A stretch of DNA of 64,000 nt from Schoenoplectus triqueter (Eukaryota; Streptophyta; Magnoliopsida; Poales; Cyperaceae). Made by a program: the position numbers and the translations under genes. Position 1 is the first letter of the stretch; every line of letters starts with the position of its first letter. The stretch is taken from positions 558,001 through 622,000 of the forward strand of contig CAXKVV010000013.1 in NCBI GenBank assembly GCA_964058805.1. Reading direction: 5' to 3'. This document shows, piece by piece, positions 36,010 through 48,576 of this stretch. The notes under the pieces were generated by a model. It saw only the letters and a list, made by a program, of their open reading frames with translations, was not told the origin of the DNA and ran no database searches.

Positions 36010-36780
36010 AAGGATACGGTACGGATTGCTGGTGGTATTTTTATTATCATATAAATTTGAAATTATTCTTATTCATATTCTATCATTATTCATTAAATTA
36101 GATTTATTAAAATTCTATCCATACCCGTAAAAATAAGTGGGTAACAAAATGATATGGGTGTTAATAAATAATATTAATATATTAATTATTTTAACATCAA
36201 ATATAAAAAAAATATCTGAACTCATTTCTTTCATACAAATAAATCTCTATTTTACTAGCATAAAATTAAAATATAATTATACAAATCATTTCAAAATAAA
36301 TAAATTAAAAAATACGAGCATCTCTTATCAAACTTTTTAACTAGAAAATAAAATGCTTTAAAGAAAAAAATAATATCTTATCTAAAATAAAATTTTACAT
36401 TGCATCGTCCTATTTTTTTTAATAAATACTCTACTAAATGTTATTCAAACATTATATTTTATTAGATGGTGAAATTTAGAACAAAATTATTATAAATTAT
36501 AATTCATAGAACTCAAAGTAACTAATATAAAAAATTATTAATTTCATTGGAAACTTATAATTTATTTTTTAATAATTTACTCGACAAACAAGTACGAAAT
36601 AATCCTTGTACATGCCCTTATTCGTTTACTTAATAAAAAATCTTATCTTAATACATATCAGATAAGTTAACGAAATTTTTATCCATATCGTCTTATTAAA
36701 TACAATAAAAATAAAATAAATGAACAAAAAAGTATCACTAAAAAAAGCAGATGAGGAAAAGTGTATCATTAAGATACTCA
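36010..36780. repeat. Dispersed repeat, copy 1
   Basis: Phrases in order, 'ggtatttttattatcatat', 'aagtgggtaacaaaatga', 'aatctctattttact' and 'aaaattttacattgcatcgt', have matching counterparts in the same order at 52997-53771 ('gatatttttattattatat', 'aaatgggcaacaaaatag', 'aaaatcgtacattatct'). The unit is about 770 bases and has no coding capacity. Copy 2 has a hAT-like left end, so both may be old hAT relics. Confidence 0.55.
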
Positions 36781-37868
36781 TCCATATATACACACCGTAC
36801 TCATGAAAATTACATTAGGTTTCTATTATTAAGCCTTAATTACCCTTGTGGTACGCATTCAATGCTGCCTCTCACTAATCAATAAATAAAGACATAAAAT
36901 TATTTAGTTACTTCTTGTCCACCGGTTAGATGACTGTTCACATAATCAGATCAAGTCAATGAAAACAGTGTATTGTACGCATGAACAAATAAATTAAATT
37001 TTTGGATACCGTGAATTCGGCTTCATATATTAAAGAAATAATATTCTTATAATCCGAATGAGGATAATAGAATAATAGATGCACGTTTGGATCTGGATCT
37101 GGTTACCCTTTATGGAGATCCATTAACACCTACATTTTAAATTTTTAGGCACAAATGGTGAAATGGAACTTAGCCAACGTGCGGTATGGCCCACCACACA
37201 GTGACACCTTAGATAAATATGACAAAATAAATAAAATATTAAAAAAATATACATAAGGAAGAATTAAAAAAGAAATTAGATGGTATGTGATTTGTAGCGC
37301 ACCCAGCCAACGGCTTTAGATTTTTTTGAAGTTTTTTTTTAAGATTTTTTAGGAAGGAATCTTGATTTATTATACAAACTGTTTAAATATGTGTTGTAAA
37401 TTTCATGTGAACTTGTTGATTAAAAATCGATAAATCCATAATTATTAATAATAATTGTTTGAAATAAAAGGACGACTAATTATAATCGAAAGAATATATT
37501 GATACAAAACATAGCTGGCAATCGTGAAACTGATATCAAAATTTATAGAAATGCAATATCAGAATTAGAAATGTTATATCATTATTTATAGTGATAAACT
37601 GATCTTGCATAAAAATTACAATTTGAGTGTTATTACTTATCACCATCTCACATCGATAAAACAGGGTCAATAATTTATTGGTTTTCAAATTGTATTAATT
37701 TTAATATATAACGTATAAATACAGTTTCAGTTTCTTGACAATATCATATAAATTTGCTATGTATCTAATTTTTATTTCCCTTTCAGTCAATAACCAAAGC
37801 AGCGTGAAGAGATACAACTTGACAGCGCAGGATTTTGTACAATATATGTGCGATACCAGTGACTGGAC
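36781..37868. other. Intergenic, nothing recognised
   Basis: AT-rich DNA. Overlapping frames at 37701-37940 on both strands have no domains. No gene is seen. Confidence 0.5.
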
Positions 37869-38043
37869 TAGAGGGGCAAAACCGATTATATCCGAGAAAT
37901 TAGTCAGATCTGTTTGAGTCTGAACATCATCTGATTTCATATTTTTTATTTTTTAAAAAAAACTAAATTAATATGACTTAATTTGAATCTAATATGATCT
38001 CAGATCACATAACTTACAATCAAATGAAAATCAATACAAATTT

Positions 38044-38084
<41 letters not shown>

Positions 38085-38150
38085 CTCATCCGATTGAATT
38101 TCTTTTAAATAATATATAGCTCAATCTAACATATCCGATTGTCACCTCTA
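37869..38150. mobile_element. Old hAT-like MITE, family A
   Basis: The left end TAGAGGGGCAAAACCGA and the right end CCGATTGTCACCTCTA (inverted TAGAGGTGACA) fit family A. The interior has lost most CCGACCC words and gained a TA microsatellite at 38047-38081. The flanking 8-mers do not match, so the insertion is old or one end is wrong. Confidence 0.5.
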
Positions 38151-38822
38151 AACCGACTCAGGACCGGCCTTTTATGCACAATTTAGACATTATACATGGA
38201 CACAAAAAATCACAGAGCTGTGAAATCAACGAGTCCCCAATTATTTATATATATTGTTTAATTTCTCCATAAAAATAAAATGAAGTGTACCTGTGTATTC
38301 ATCAAGCCCACTTCCGGACTGCCGAACGGCTCCGCTCTCTGCAATGCAACTGAATTTCTCTATGCTAAAATAGTAGTTATAAATATTTAAAAGTTAATCG
38401 AAAGCTAGAAAAAATGGCACCATCTAAACCTCACGTCTCTCTTGACTTTGAGAGACCGAGGAGAACTTTGACGTATACTTGCTGTCACGTTTATTGTTAT
38501 TAAAATGCGGATTGTTTGGAATTTTCTTTTGATACTTTGAGAATTGAGTGATGAAATGGAACACATTTTTTGTTACTTTTACATGTTTAGGCTAATTATG
38601 ATATAAGAATTTATACAAAGTATTTCATCTTATAATTTATTAGATCGATCTAACAATCCTATAAACCTCATAATGATAAAATTATTTTAAATTAGTTTTG
38701 TTTTTATCGTGAAAGAAAAAGTAGGTTGCAAATTTAATGTCAACAATAAATTAGTATGGCAATATAGATGTGTGACAATAAAATCTACATATTGCAACGC
38801 CAACAATACAATAAAAAATAAT

Positions 38823-39019
38823 AGGGGCGGAGCCAGCTTACTAAATTGGGGGGTGCCAGAAAAAAAAATAATTTATTGTGTTAACTATTTGATAGGCTTG
38901 GGAGAGGAGGCAATAAAAATTTCTATAAAAAAATACACTTACAATTAATATTTTTGACACAATTTGTGGATTCTTGAGGGTCTTAGCACCCCCCAGTACA
39001 CCCTCTCCCTCCGCCCCTG
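38823..39019. mobile_element. Short hAT-like MITE (GGGGCGGAG terminus)
   Basis: Ends AGGGGCGGAGCCAG and, inverted, CAGGGGCGGAGGGAG. AATAAT lies on both sides, so a target duplication is likely but cannot be measured exactly in this simple sequence. The ends are typical of common plant hAT-derived MITEs. The short minus-strand frame across it is not a gene. Confidence 0.65.
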
Positions 39020-39906
39020 AATAATATATGATCACAATATTGTTGTTGTCGTTTTTATCTTTTTCTCATTTTGCAAGCACATTTATAACAATTTTGCATT
39101 CGACCTAACATAATAAACTTAATATGAGCTGATACACTAAGCTAAAGTAACTTAAACATTATAAGTTTATTGTACTCTAGAAATATAAAACATTACATCA
39201 GTTTGAACTCAGCAATACAATAGAGGGAGGGGATAGACGAGTAGGGACATTATCTCTCAACTTCTTAAAAAACTAACTAAATTGTGTACTTATTGAATAA
39301 TTTTAACAATAAAATTTAACAATTTCAGTGTCTCAATCCTTCCAACATCAAAATTCACATTGAATAGCTTATAAGGGAGGATTTTATCCCGTCAGCACTT
39401 TACTTTCTAAAGTACCATAGAGGATGTGAATTCTCCTAATCCTTTGACGGCTCCATCAGTATTATTTTCAGACCTCTATTCTTTAATCATGATTCCAATT
39501 TGTAGTTATTAAAAGTTTTCTAACAAAAAGGATCATACATGCTAATATATGATAATATAATATTTATATATAAATATTTTACACTCTTTAAATCTTTGAA
39601 TTATTCTTATATAGCTATTCAAAATCAAGAGAGTATATCATTTTATTATATGTAGCAAATAAGAGGAAAAAATCAATACCGATAATAATGATTGGTAAAC
39701 AATGACACTCTAGAAAAACGAAAATAAAGCGAAATAGACTGATTTTGCTTATGGTTTTTCACTTTTTCTTCCACATAAATGAATTGTGTAGTCGGAGTAT
39801 CATTTCACAGATTTGCAATCATGAGTTTTAGAGAAAAAAGAAAAAGAGAGGTGTATTATTTAAGAAATAACCCACCAATCTAGCTGGCCCTAGACCACCT
39901 CATTTC
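39020..39906. other. Intergenic, upstream of the mini zinc finger gene
   Basis: No gene or complete repeat is recognised. The last few hundred bases are likely promoter of the gene at 40136. Confidence 0.45.
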
Positions 39907-39914
39907 TATATAAA
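39907..39914 (+). promoter_or_regulatory. TATA box of the mini zinc finger gene
   Basis: TATATAAA lies 222 bases before the first base of the ATG at 40136, after a CT-rich stretch in the predicted leader. This predicts a start site near 39940 and a 5' UTR of about 195 bases. The leader holds at least one short upstream ATG frame. Confidence 0.55.
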
Positions 39915-40135
39915 TCCGACCCAATAAGTGATAGAGATGTTGAGCTACCTCCATTGACTAGCATCCCTTCTCTTATGTCTCTCTTTTAGCTCCTTCCAAA
40001 TTACTACACCAACAAAGAAAAAAGAAAGAAAGAGTAAACATCCAAAATCCTAGAATTAGATTGAGATATCTACCTTCATAGCTACTCAAACTGTCCCTAA
40101 TAACTGCTCTAATTCACTAGTTCTCTACTCTACAT

Positions 40136-40438
40136 ATGGGGCTCCAACAAGGTCTCAAGAAGACCTACGCCAACGGCTCAGTGACCCCGGTGACTCGTTC
40201 GGGTCAAAAGCAGAAAGTGGTCAGATACAAAGAGTGCATGCGCAACCACGCGGCCAATATCGGTGGCTACGCTGTTGATGGGTGCACAGAATTCATGGCA
40301 TCGGGTGCTGAAGGCACACCGGCTGCTTTTGTCTGTGCTGCTTGTAATTGTCACCGGAGCTTTCACAAGAGAGAAGTGGAATCTGATACTGAGTCAGACT
40401 CGTGTGATTGTTCCTCGATCTCCACTGCTAGCCGATAA
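40136..40438 (+). CDS. MIF: MINI ZINC FINGER (MIF) protein
   Basis: An intact single-exon frame of 100 residues, the usual size for MIF proteins. It holds one ZF-HD dimerisation domain at about residues 27-80 ([20 protein letters not shown], then [11 protein letters not shown]). Likely metal ligands are C34, H38, C50, C67, C70, C72, H73 and H77. There is no homeodomain after it, so the protein can pair with zinc-finger homeodomain factors without binding DNA itself. Known MIFs block ZF-HD factors in this way and alter hormone responses and floral meristem termination. The acidic, Ser-rich tail ends in [11 protein letters not shown], a common MIF ending. The N-terminus [14 protein letters not shown] resembles monocot members (from memory). 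GC content rises sharply over this gene. Confidence 0.95.
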   Translation: MGLQQGLKKTYANGSVTPVTRSGQKQKVVRYKECMRNHAANIGGYAVDGCTEFMASGAEGTPAAFVCAACNCHRSFHKREVESDTESDSCDCSSISTASR

Positions 40439-41324
40439 TGATCAGATGAGATGTTGTGGGAATTGTTTTTTTCTTTTCATGTCTGGAACCGCAAATTACG
40501 GTACAATTAAACAAATTATGTGAGTTTAATTGACTGATCACACAAAATGACCTATTGGATGGGTTATTTAAGTTATCCTCCTTCTTTTTCTTTCTAGTCT
40601 GAGATATGATGCAGTGCGATGGTGGTGGTGCTTGGGGGGGTGGGTCTTGCGTTTTTGTTTTTGTTTTCCTTCTTTTTTCCTCGATTCAATATAATCAAAC
40701 TTGAACGAGTACTACATGTTTGAGGTGTTGTGAGCATATTATAGGGCGTCAAACGATCGTTATCATGGCATATTTGGTAAATTAATTAGTTACAATTGTA
40801 AAATTGATATTGAGGTTTTGAAGGTGATTTATAGAAGTTGTAGAGGGGTTTGGTTGTGGCCAGAGTGAAATTCCTTATGAGAGCTCTGTAATTATTTTTC
40901 TTCAATTTGGCTGAATTGGTCTCTGCTAAGACATGGATATGTCACGATGGTAAGTGATAATTGTATTTTGTTGGAATTTCTGGAATATGTGTATATACAT
41001 TTCTTGTTGTAATTTGAAAATTCCAATTATATATGTATCTAATATTTTTTTAAGAAAAAGATGAGGGTAAAGTCCTCAATTTTATATATGAAGATCACAA
41101 AATGTGGTCTAGTGATTACATAAAAGATAACAAGATAAATTAAAAGGAGTTAAATAAGGAAAAAGAAGAAGAAGAAGAAATATACAAGAAGAGGAAAGAA
41201 GCAAAAAAGCAGTAATAGCATAATTAAGTGTAAGATAGCACACTAATGTATGTTATGTGTTCTTAAGAAGCCACATGCTATTCTTTATTAAAATTTCATA
41301 GGCGAGTTCGTCTGGCCGTTTAAT
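40439..41324. other. 3' flank of MIF and intergenic DNA
   Basis: The first 250 bases are probably 3' UTR, with GATTCAATATAATCAAAC near 40685 as a possible poly(A) region. At 41050-41220 a phrase 'gaggg..aaagtcctcaat' with GAA repeats looks like old retroelement material. No other gene is seen. Confidence 0.45.
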
Positions 41325-41612
41325 CATTATCAGAAAAAATTGATTTAGAACCGCCTATTTAGAACCGATTTTTTTTAAAAAAAACATGTATTAAAAGATA
41401 AGAGTGTCATATTTATAAATTTTATTAAAATTATTAGAACCGGTTTTGTATAACAACCGGTTATAATTTTTTATATTAAAATCGGTTTTATAATAACCGA
41501 TTCTATTTGATTTAATTAAAACCGATTTTAACAAAACTGGTTCTAAAATTTTTGTTTTAGAACTGGTTTTGCTAAAACCGGTTCTAAAACAATAATTTTA
41601 GAACCGGTTTTT
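41325..41612. mobile_element. CACTA-like end with TTAGAACCGGTTTT repeats (1)
   Basis: About ten copies of TTAGAACCGGTTTT or its reverse AAAACCGGTTCTAA lie here. The left border CATTATCAGAAAAAA resembles the CACTACCAGAAATAAA end at 41800. Dense facing repeats behind a CACTA-type end point to a non-autonomous CACTA element or a fragment of one. Confidence 0.55.
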
Positions 41613-41799
41613 CTTCGCCACAAGATGATGTACTGTCTCCTTCATCACAAGGAATTCGATGTACCAGCTCATGTGTGTCTGATCTGGTGCAAAGACTTGC
41701 ACACAAATATACCACATTTCTTGGATCCATACTAATCTCCTTTTTGCTTATAATGACGTGCGCATCAATTTCATTGCACTTGTATCTATTCTAGTAATA

Positions 41800-41920
41800 C
41801 ACTACCAGAAATAAAACCGGTTCTAATTTAAAAAATTGAATTAGAACAGCTTTTTATAAAAATCAGTTCTAATTAATATGAATTAGAACCGCTTTTTAAT
41901 AAAAAAACCGGCTCTAAAGA
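41800..41920. mobile_element. CACTA-like end with AACCGGTTCTAA repeats (2)
   Basis: The sequence CACTACCAGAAATAAAACC opens this block. Five copies of the AACCGGTTCTAATT-type word follow. CACTAC plus AGAAA is a classic CACTA terminus. The partner end (an inverted CACTACCAGAAAT) is not found to the right, so this may be one end of a broken element. Confidence 0.65.
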
Positions 41921-42369
41921 AATTCTTTGCATCAACCAATAGAATTTCAGTTTTTTGCTCTCACGTATTGCTTTGTTTTTCAATCTAACCGTTGGTTCAT
42001 GCTTATCCGACGATCTAAAAACCAAAAATCAAAAATCTATATCCTACGGATTATCACTCTTCATCCTCCTATTTTATATATAAAAGAGATATTGAGAGAC
42101 AGAGAAAGAGAAAGAGCAAATGTCGTCTTGAAGAAAGAAAAAAGAAAGGGAAAGAGAAAGACGGATTTGAAGCTCATCTTGAAACTAAAAAATGAATTTG
42201 ATGTTTATTTGAAGTTTTTAGTTTAGTTTTTTTATTTTTTATTTAGAAATTATAAAGATAGAAAATTTGTCAGATTTTCTTTAATATGTAAATTATATAT
42301 AATTATTTTGTTAATGAAATATATACTTTATTAGTTAATGATAAAATTAAATTATTTAATCAAAATTTA

Positions 42370-42768
42370 ATTAGGCTATGATGCATTGTAAAGTACAAAA
42401 GCGTTGTGAGATTTGCGCTCTATTTTTAATTTTAAGTCAGAAATTATCGATCCAAACCGCTCAATCTAATCTCCATATTAAAATCTATTAGTAAACCAAA
42501 ATTTATATTTTTTAGAATTTATTTGCTATTTTTTTGGATAGGGAGAAAATCGTCATTTTTGGATGAACTAGAATTCTCAGATCAAATGATTTTCTCCTCA
42601 TCAGAAAAAATAGCAAAAAAATTCTAAAAAATATAAGATTTGGTATACTAATAGATTTTTATATGAAGATTAGATTGAATGGTTCGGATCTATTATTTCT
42701 GACTTAAAATTAAAAATAAAGCGCAAAATATACAACACATTTGTACTTTACAAAGCACCATAGTCAGA

Positions 42769-42769
<1 letters not shown>
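42370..42769. mobile_element. Foldback MITE 3 beside a TA microsatellite
   Basis: A 400-base hairpin with arms of about 180 bases. The left end reads GGCTATGATGCATTGTAAAG and the inverted right end GACTATGGTGCTTTGTAAAG. Both arms continue with TTGCGCTYTATTTTTAATTT. The interior matches the element at 50684 closely. A CT/TA microsatellite follows at 42770. No coding capacity. Confidence 0.82.

Positions 42770-42814
<45 letters not shown>
42770..42814. repeat. (CT)n(TA)n microsatellite
   Basis: CT repeats run straight into TA repeats immediately after foldback MITE 3. Confidence 0.95.
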
Positions 42815-43320
42815 CAATTCGTCGTACTTGTAATTTCAATTTATGGGACTCAAATACTATTTTGTTGTGTGTGCGCACGCCTTGTGTGCTGTTCTTTTAC
42901 CAGTCCATTAGAATAAATTGAATTAAAAATCATAAAAACAATATAAAAAAAACAATAATTTTGATTCGACATTTAGTTGTCAAATTTGTAATATATATAA
43001 AACGGTGAGTTTGCCACATTTAACGTCATATATGTGATATGTCCCGGAAACTGGCAACACAACGTACATAAAGATTACACAAGTAAAATTGTCAAATTAG
43101 AAATTTCATGTCAGATTTTGTAATTGATTTATGTTTGTGAAGATAGCTTGTCAGAGTTTCAATATATATTTGTTCTTAAACAAAAAAAAATGACACATTT
43201 AATTAACAAATGCGCTCTTGATGATACACAGTACATTTTAAATATGTTGGATGAATTCACTAACTAGGAGGTGTTATGGCAAGAATGCATTTTTTTCTAG
43301 CAATGCGGCTCCAAGGATAA
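42815..43320. other. Intergenic, nothing recognised
   Basis: AT-rich DNA with no frame or repeat I can define. Confidence 0.45.
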
Positions 43321-43324
43321 TACG

Positions 43325-43450
43325 ACACAATAACAACAACAACAAAGTCATTAATCTCATATAAATTGAGTGCATATCTCCTAACGTGCGGCACACGATG
43401 TATACGTCTGTACACTGTTAGGTTCACGAGACCCCCTTTGAGATTGACGA
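43325..43450. repeat. Possible RTE-type LINE 3' fragment
   Basis: The phrase ACAACAACAACAAAGTCATT followed by AATCTCATATAAATTGAG resembles the (AAC)n-flanked ends of plant RTE LINEs. A like phrase is at 54185-54235. Only the tail phrase is seen, so the call is tentative. Confidence 0.3.
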
Positions 43451-45911
43451 AGTATGAATTTCAATGCGAATTGAACAACTTTCATGCTGCGCTGCATGGT
43501 AACGTGCTAGAGGATAATTATTCAAATAAATTGGAGTAAGCTAAAAATGAAATCTAATCCAAAAATATAGGATCAAAGATCTCAAATACAAATAAAAGAA
43601 ATGCAACTTGGAACTTTAATTGTTTTATTTTATTCAAGCAGTTTGTTAGTGTTGAAATTTTATAGAAATATTTTTGGTTTATGGTTTGGTAATTTTGCCA
43701 ACTAAATTTTCTTTGGGTAGTTCTAAATTTCAAGTACTGATAGGGATCATATGACATATACATCAGTATATATATTGAGACATTTTTGTATATGAAAAGG
43801 TTTTCTCTAAGAATATACTGATATAAATCATATGATATATCCAAATACTTGTACGAAATGGGGATCAATCAACTCTCATTTTTTCTACATATCCACAATA
43901 CTAAATGTCATACTGATCTTTATATTTCTACGAAAATACTTGAATGTCCCTAATCATTTTAAATTAAACCAGTATTTTTTTAAAAAAAAAGGTGTAGCCG
44001 GTTGACCCACATATATTTCTCAAGTAATTTTTTTTATCATACATATTCAAATTTTAGAATAATTCTACCCGAATAGAGCAGTGCCATGAAAATTTCTTAA
44101 ATTAATAACAGATATTCCAACCACATTATTTTGATGGCTGAACACATTTCAAAAATAATTATGTTAGTTTGGAAGTTTTGGGTAAGGATCGTCTATACCC
44201 GTGAATTCGCCCCGGTCGGTCAATCAAAAAATCCGATCCGTCTCTCTTATAAGGAACATGCTCAATCTTAAAAAAATAAGTTATTATCGACTTGATCTGT
44301 TCAAATCCGTTCATTTTCAAACCTAACTAAGTCTTTACTAAACTCAGCCCTTTTCGAATCCTTCAGCCCTTTTCAAATCCAACCATTTCTAAACCGTTGT
44401 AGTATATTATATTTAAACATCTGAAAAAAAGAAAATAATAAAAAATATAATAGAAAAATTGCTAATCTTTATAAATTTTATTTTATTTTTAAAATATTTT
44501 GTGTTGTATTTTAATTATATTTAAAGAATCTAAAAAAAATTAAAAATGACCAAGGTTCTTCCAAAAATTATTATTCAGCTTTTAAGGTCCGAGTAACCTA
44601 ATAAAGCCCGTGGCTCTCAAAGACTAAATCCTTCCACAGAAAAAATCAGATTTTTTTTTTTAAATCCGATCATTATCAAATTCTTTTTAAACACGACCTT
44701 TTCATAAACCCGCTGAATGTCTTCAGAGAACCAGCCGGCTAAGCCCTTTAGCCTATCCCAAGTTTTAGGTACAGAATCTAATACTGCAAATTGCACTGAC
44801 ATTTCTATTTTTCTTTGGGATGAATAATATAAGTGTCTCTGAAAGATTCCCCAATAAGAAATTGAGAAAAGGCAAAGACATCGGCGCGAAAAACGTTAGC
44901 TCTATATTTTAGCATTAAAAAAAAGACTAACAAATATCTAGTGATAATCCCTAAAAAATCCGTCAGTAAATATCTTTTTATTTTCAAAAAGTTTCGCTTT
45001 ATAGTACTTAACGAACTTTCAACATCAAAGCTATAATACATGAAACACATTTCAACATCATAAATTATAAGGAAGAGAGAATTTAAAAAGAAAGCGCTAC
45101 ACACCAAATCTAATTGAGAAAAATATTGAAGAAATTATATATATGAAATGTCGGACTCAATTAGTAGGTACTTAATTAAAAAAGATGAGCGTTGATAGCG
45201 CGGGGATTATTTGAGGATGGAGGGTCCGGGAGAAAAAGATTTTCTCTAAAAAAATTAAAGATGCTTCTGATTATTAAATTTAGATTTGGTTCTTATTATT
45301 TAATTAATCTTATCCTGTTATCATATCAGGTGTTAGGGCTCAACCTTTAAAGCAGTGTTTGCCTCACATACTTTAGGGCCACAAAGTTTAATTTATTATA
45401 ATAACTTTTGGCCCCAAAAAAGTTTAATTTATCATATCGTGCGTTGTATTTGATAATTTGATGCTTCCCCGCCGTACTTAAAGTAAAATTTATCAATTAT
45501 TATATGCAAACTAATATGAAAAAATAAAATCGTCTGAAGAGTGGTTTCTGGAGCTTGCTCCGATGCTCGCACATACATAAAAATTCATATTTATTTTTTA
45601 TAATACAGGTCGATGTAAAATTTGATCAGTGGAGTCATTTGCCGGATTATAATATCTTATCGCGATCAAATTCATTAACTAATTAATCGGACACTAAATA
45701 AAAAACTAATAATTCAATATGCATTTTTATCTACTAAAAATTTTCATAATAATATCATTTTACATATTAAAAATAACAAAAAATATAAAACTTAAAATAA
45801 TAAATAATCAAGTCGATTAAGAAAATTTTTCTTTACAGAACTTCATATTTTAAAATATTTATATAATTCTTTCATTACCCCTTATTTTAATTATTTTTTT
45901 CTTAATGAAAG
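43451..45911. other. Intergenic with repeat relics
   Basis: Frames at 43554-43868, 44617-44802 and 44805-45107 show no known domain. The stretch at 44190-44770 repeats words such as TTTTCAAATCC and AATCCGATC and looks like an old repeat rather than a gene. Nothing else is recognised. Confidence 0.45.
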
Positions 45912-45919
45912 TAATCAGA

Positions 45920-46042
45920 CAATCCGGAGGTTAGAAATTAATTTTAAAGAAGTCAGATTGACAAAAAGTTAGCTTAAAATAAAAAATTTCAAAATTTAGG
46001 AGGGGTCAACTGACACCTGGCTCTATATACATCCGTCACTGA
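45920..46042. mobile_element. Possible short hAT-like MITE
   Basis: The right end, inverted, reads TCAGTGACGGATGTATATAG, like the terminus type at 23556. The flanks TAATCAGA (45912-45919) and TAATCATT (46043-46050) match at 6 of 8. The left end is diverged, so this is a weak call. Confidence 0.35.
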
Positions 46043-46050
46043 TAATCATT

Positions 46051-47620
46051 TCATATATTTTTTATGTTTATGACTTATGAGATTCATTTAACAATGAATT
46101 TGAATCCACTGTTATTTAAAATCTTTGTTATTTTTGTTATTCTCTCTCTGACAATGGTCTCACTACAAATAAAATCTAGTCGGGCCTACTTATCAGAGAG
46201 AGGATAAAAGAGATTTGATTCTCTTAATAATAATAGTCCTCTAAATTTAATCACAGTCATCTAAACAAATCTGACAGCTGAAATCTAATGCCATTTTTTT
46301 TGTATATATTTTATGATAGCAAATAAGGATCCATACATCAAATATATGTTCGGAACCAGAAATTTAGTTTGGGAGGTGCTGACAATCTTTGAAGAAAATT
46401 TATATTTTTTGTCGAAACAAAGTTTGCACTTTTTCTATAACTTTTGACAATTATTTTTCTGTTCTAATATTTTTGGCAATGTTATCATCTTAAATTTGTA
46501 AAAAAAATCATTTTTTTGAAATATTTCCAAAATAAAACTTTAGTAAATTTGGTCTTTAACCAATAAAACTAGAAACTTGTGAACAATACTTTACATTATA
46601 ATTTGTTGACTGTTTACCTAAGCATTAAAAATGATCCTCGTATTAGTGATTTCAGAAATGTTTTTTGACATATACATTATATCTCTGTTTTTCCTGTTAA
46701 AGAATCATAGATAATTTATATCCATAAATATATATAGTTTTTAACAATATAAATGTTATCTTTATAGGAAAAATGTTTAATTGCAATAAGACTGGATAAA
46801 ATATATATAGGTAATTGTTGGAGATAAAGATAATATGGTTTTTGGTTTTTTGGTCGAGAAGAATATGATAATATATTTTGCAGACGAATATAATATGGCC
46901 TTTGATATTTTGATGAAGAATAATATCAGAAGGAAATAAACGATCGATGATTCAGACAGTGTAGTGCAAATCGGGATTAAAAGACATAAATTGAAAGAAG
47001 TAAAAACAATCAAAGTTTTCATTGCACGACTTTTGGTGCGTCCAAATTCCGTATCTTGGAAAGTTCAAATTTTATAATAATTCACATTTTCTAGTGTATG
47101 AAATTTTTGATCTTTCATACTCGATCTCGACTGGTATCAGTAAAATTGAGTGCACTTGCTGATAACAGCATACTGAAGTATGCACACGAATTGAGATGCA
47201 TCGAAGTAATTAAATTACGTACAAATATTTAATGAACCCGAAAGTTTCGAATGAAAGGGAAGCAATTAATGGACATGCGCCATTACGAAAAAAAATTGAC
47301 CAAAAATATGCAACGAATTCTATTTAAAAGATGTGTATATCTATAAAATAAAAGAATAAAACTTTTTGATCCAAAAGTAAAAAATATAAAAGATTCTAAA
47401 TTAATCCATCTACTAGAATAATCTATTTTTTTTTATCTTCAATATGTATTGAAAGATAAATTTTGAAAAAGTTCAAAAAAAATTCCTCCAACAGGCCCTG
47501 ATAAATACAATTTTATTTGAATTTATTGAATCATATTAGTTATTAAGTAGGCCATCTTTAAATTTCGAATCAATATTTAAATTTATTGAAGTTGAAGCAC
47601 AATTATTCCTTTTTGAGTAA
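46051..47620. other. Intergenic, nothing recognised
   Basis: AT-rich. The minus-strand frame at 46777-47022 is Ile/Ser/Phe-rich low-complexity text with no domain. No structured repeat is seen. Confidence 0.45.
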
Positions 47621-47623
47621 TTC

Positions 47624-48010
47624 CACTACCGCAAAAAAAAGCGCCATCCTAACGGTTTTAAAATACATTTAATAACAATTATACACCAGTTAGTAAATAT
47701 GGGGTTAGGAAAACCTATAAACAACTATTAACATAGGGAAGATGTTGGGGATGATTTTCATCGACTTTTGATAATAATTTTTACTTAAAAATCGTTAGCA
47801 GATGTACCAAGGAAGAAATATAAAACTATACCCTTTCCTACTAGTTTTTAAACAAAAGTCATTAGCAAAAACAAAATAGAAAAAAATGAAAAACGTTTAC
47901 TAACGGTTTTTAATGAAAACCGTTCGTAACATTGGACGGTGATATTTTTTTTTTGAAAAATAAGTTCAACTATTTTATAACGGTTTGGAAGAAGAAAACA
48001 TTATAAAATT
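47624..48010. mobile_element. CACTA-like end with AACGGTTTT repeats
   Basis: The block opens with CACTACCGCAAAAAAAAGCG, a good CACTA terminus. Words such as TAACGGTTTTAAAA, AAAACCGTTCGTAAC and AACGGTTTTTAATG recur facing both ways up to about 48000. No transposase and no partner end is found. Confidence 0.6.
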
Positions 48011-48568
48011 ATGTCAGAAAGTATAAAATTTTGTTAGACAACTTTTGTCAATGATTACTTAGTAATAACATTTAGCAAAACCCTCAAATAAACAAATTCT
48101 TTTAGTCTAAGCGATAGAATCATAGAAAGACGGATGAAGAAATAAAAAATTAAATAAAGTAATAAAATTTATAAAATCATCTGGAAAATAGAAATAGAAA
48201 AAAGAGAAATTATGAGAGAGAATCAAATCAATGACCTTTTGCCAACTGAAGAGGCTTCTCAGTAGAAATTCGGTTAGTTTTTTTTTTTTTGGAGGCGGAA
48301 AGGAATGTCCCTCAATTTTAGGAAAATTAGGGGCTCCTGTTTTAACTATGCACACATATTAATTTTGAGATGAGTTAGTTTATATATTTTTATTTGTGGG
48401 TCGAGATAACTGTGAGCCTTCCAAAAAGATTATAATATTATGTTAGACTTGGATAGAAATTTCCCCTATTTTTATGGATGTTCCCAAAATTTATTACGAG
48501 TCAATGGGAAAAACTTGACAACATGAGATAGTTGCGCAATCTTTTCATATAAAATTAGACAAAAAGTA
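48011..48568. other. Intergenic, nothing recognised
   Basis: A minus-strand frame at 48107-48355 has no domain. No repeat is defined. Confidence 0.45.
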
Positions 48569-48576
48569 TATATGGA

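Noticed and set aside
41927..42226. 99-codon frame ending in Lys/Arg-rich text
   Set aside because: The basic part comes from a GAGA/AAAG simple repeat beside CACTA-like sequence.
44617..45107. Two minus-strand frames with protein-like stretches
   Set aside because: They overlap a repeated TTTTCAAATCC/AATCCGATC region, show no domain and lack gene context.
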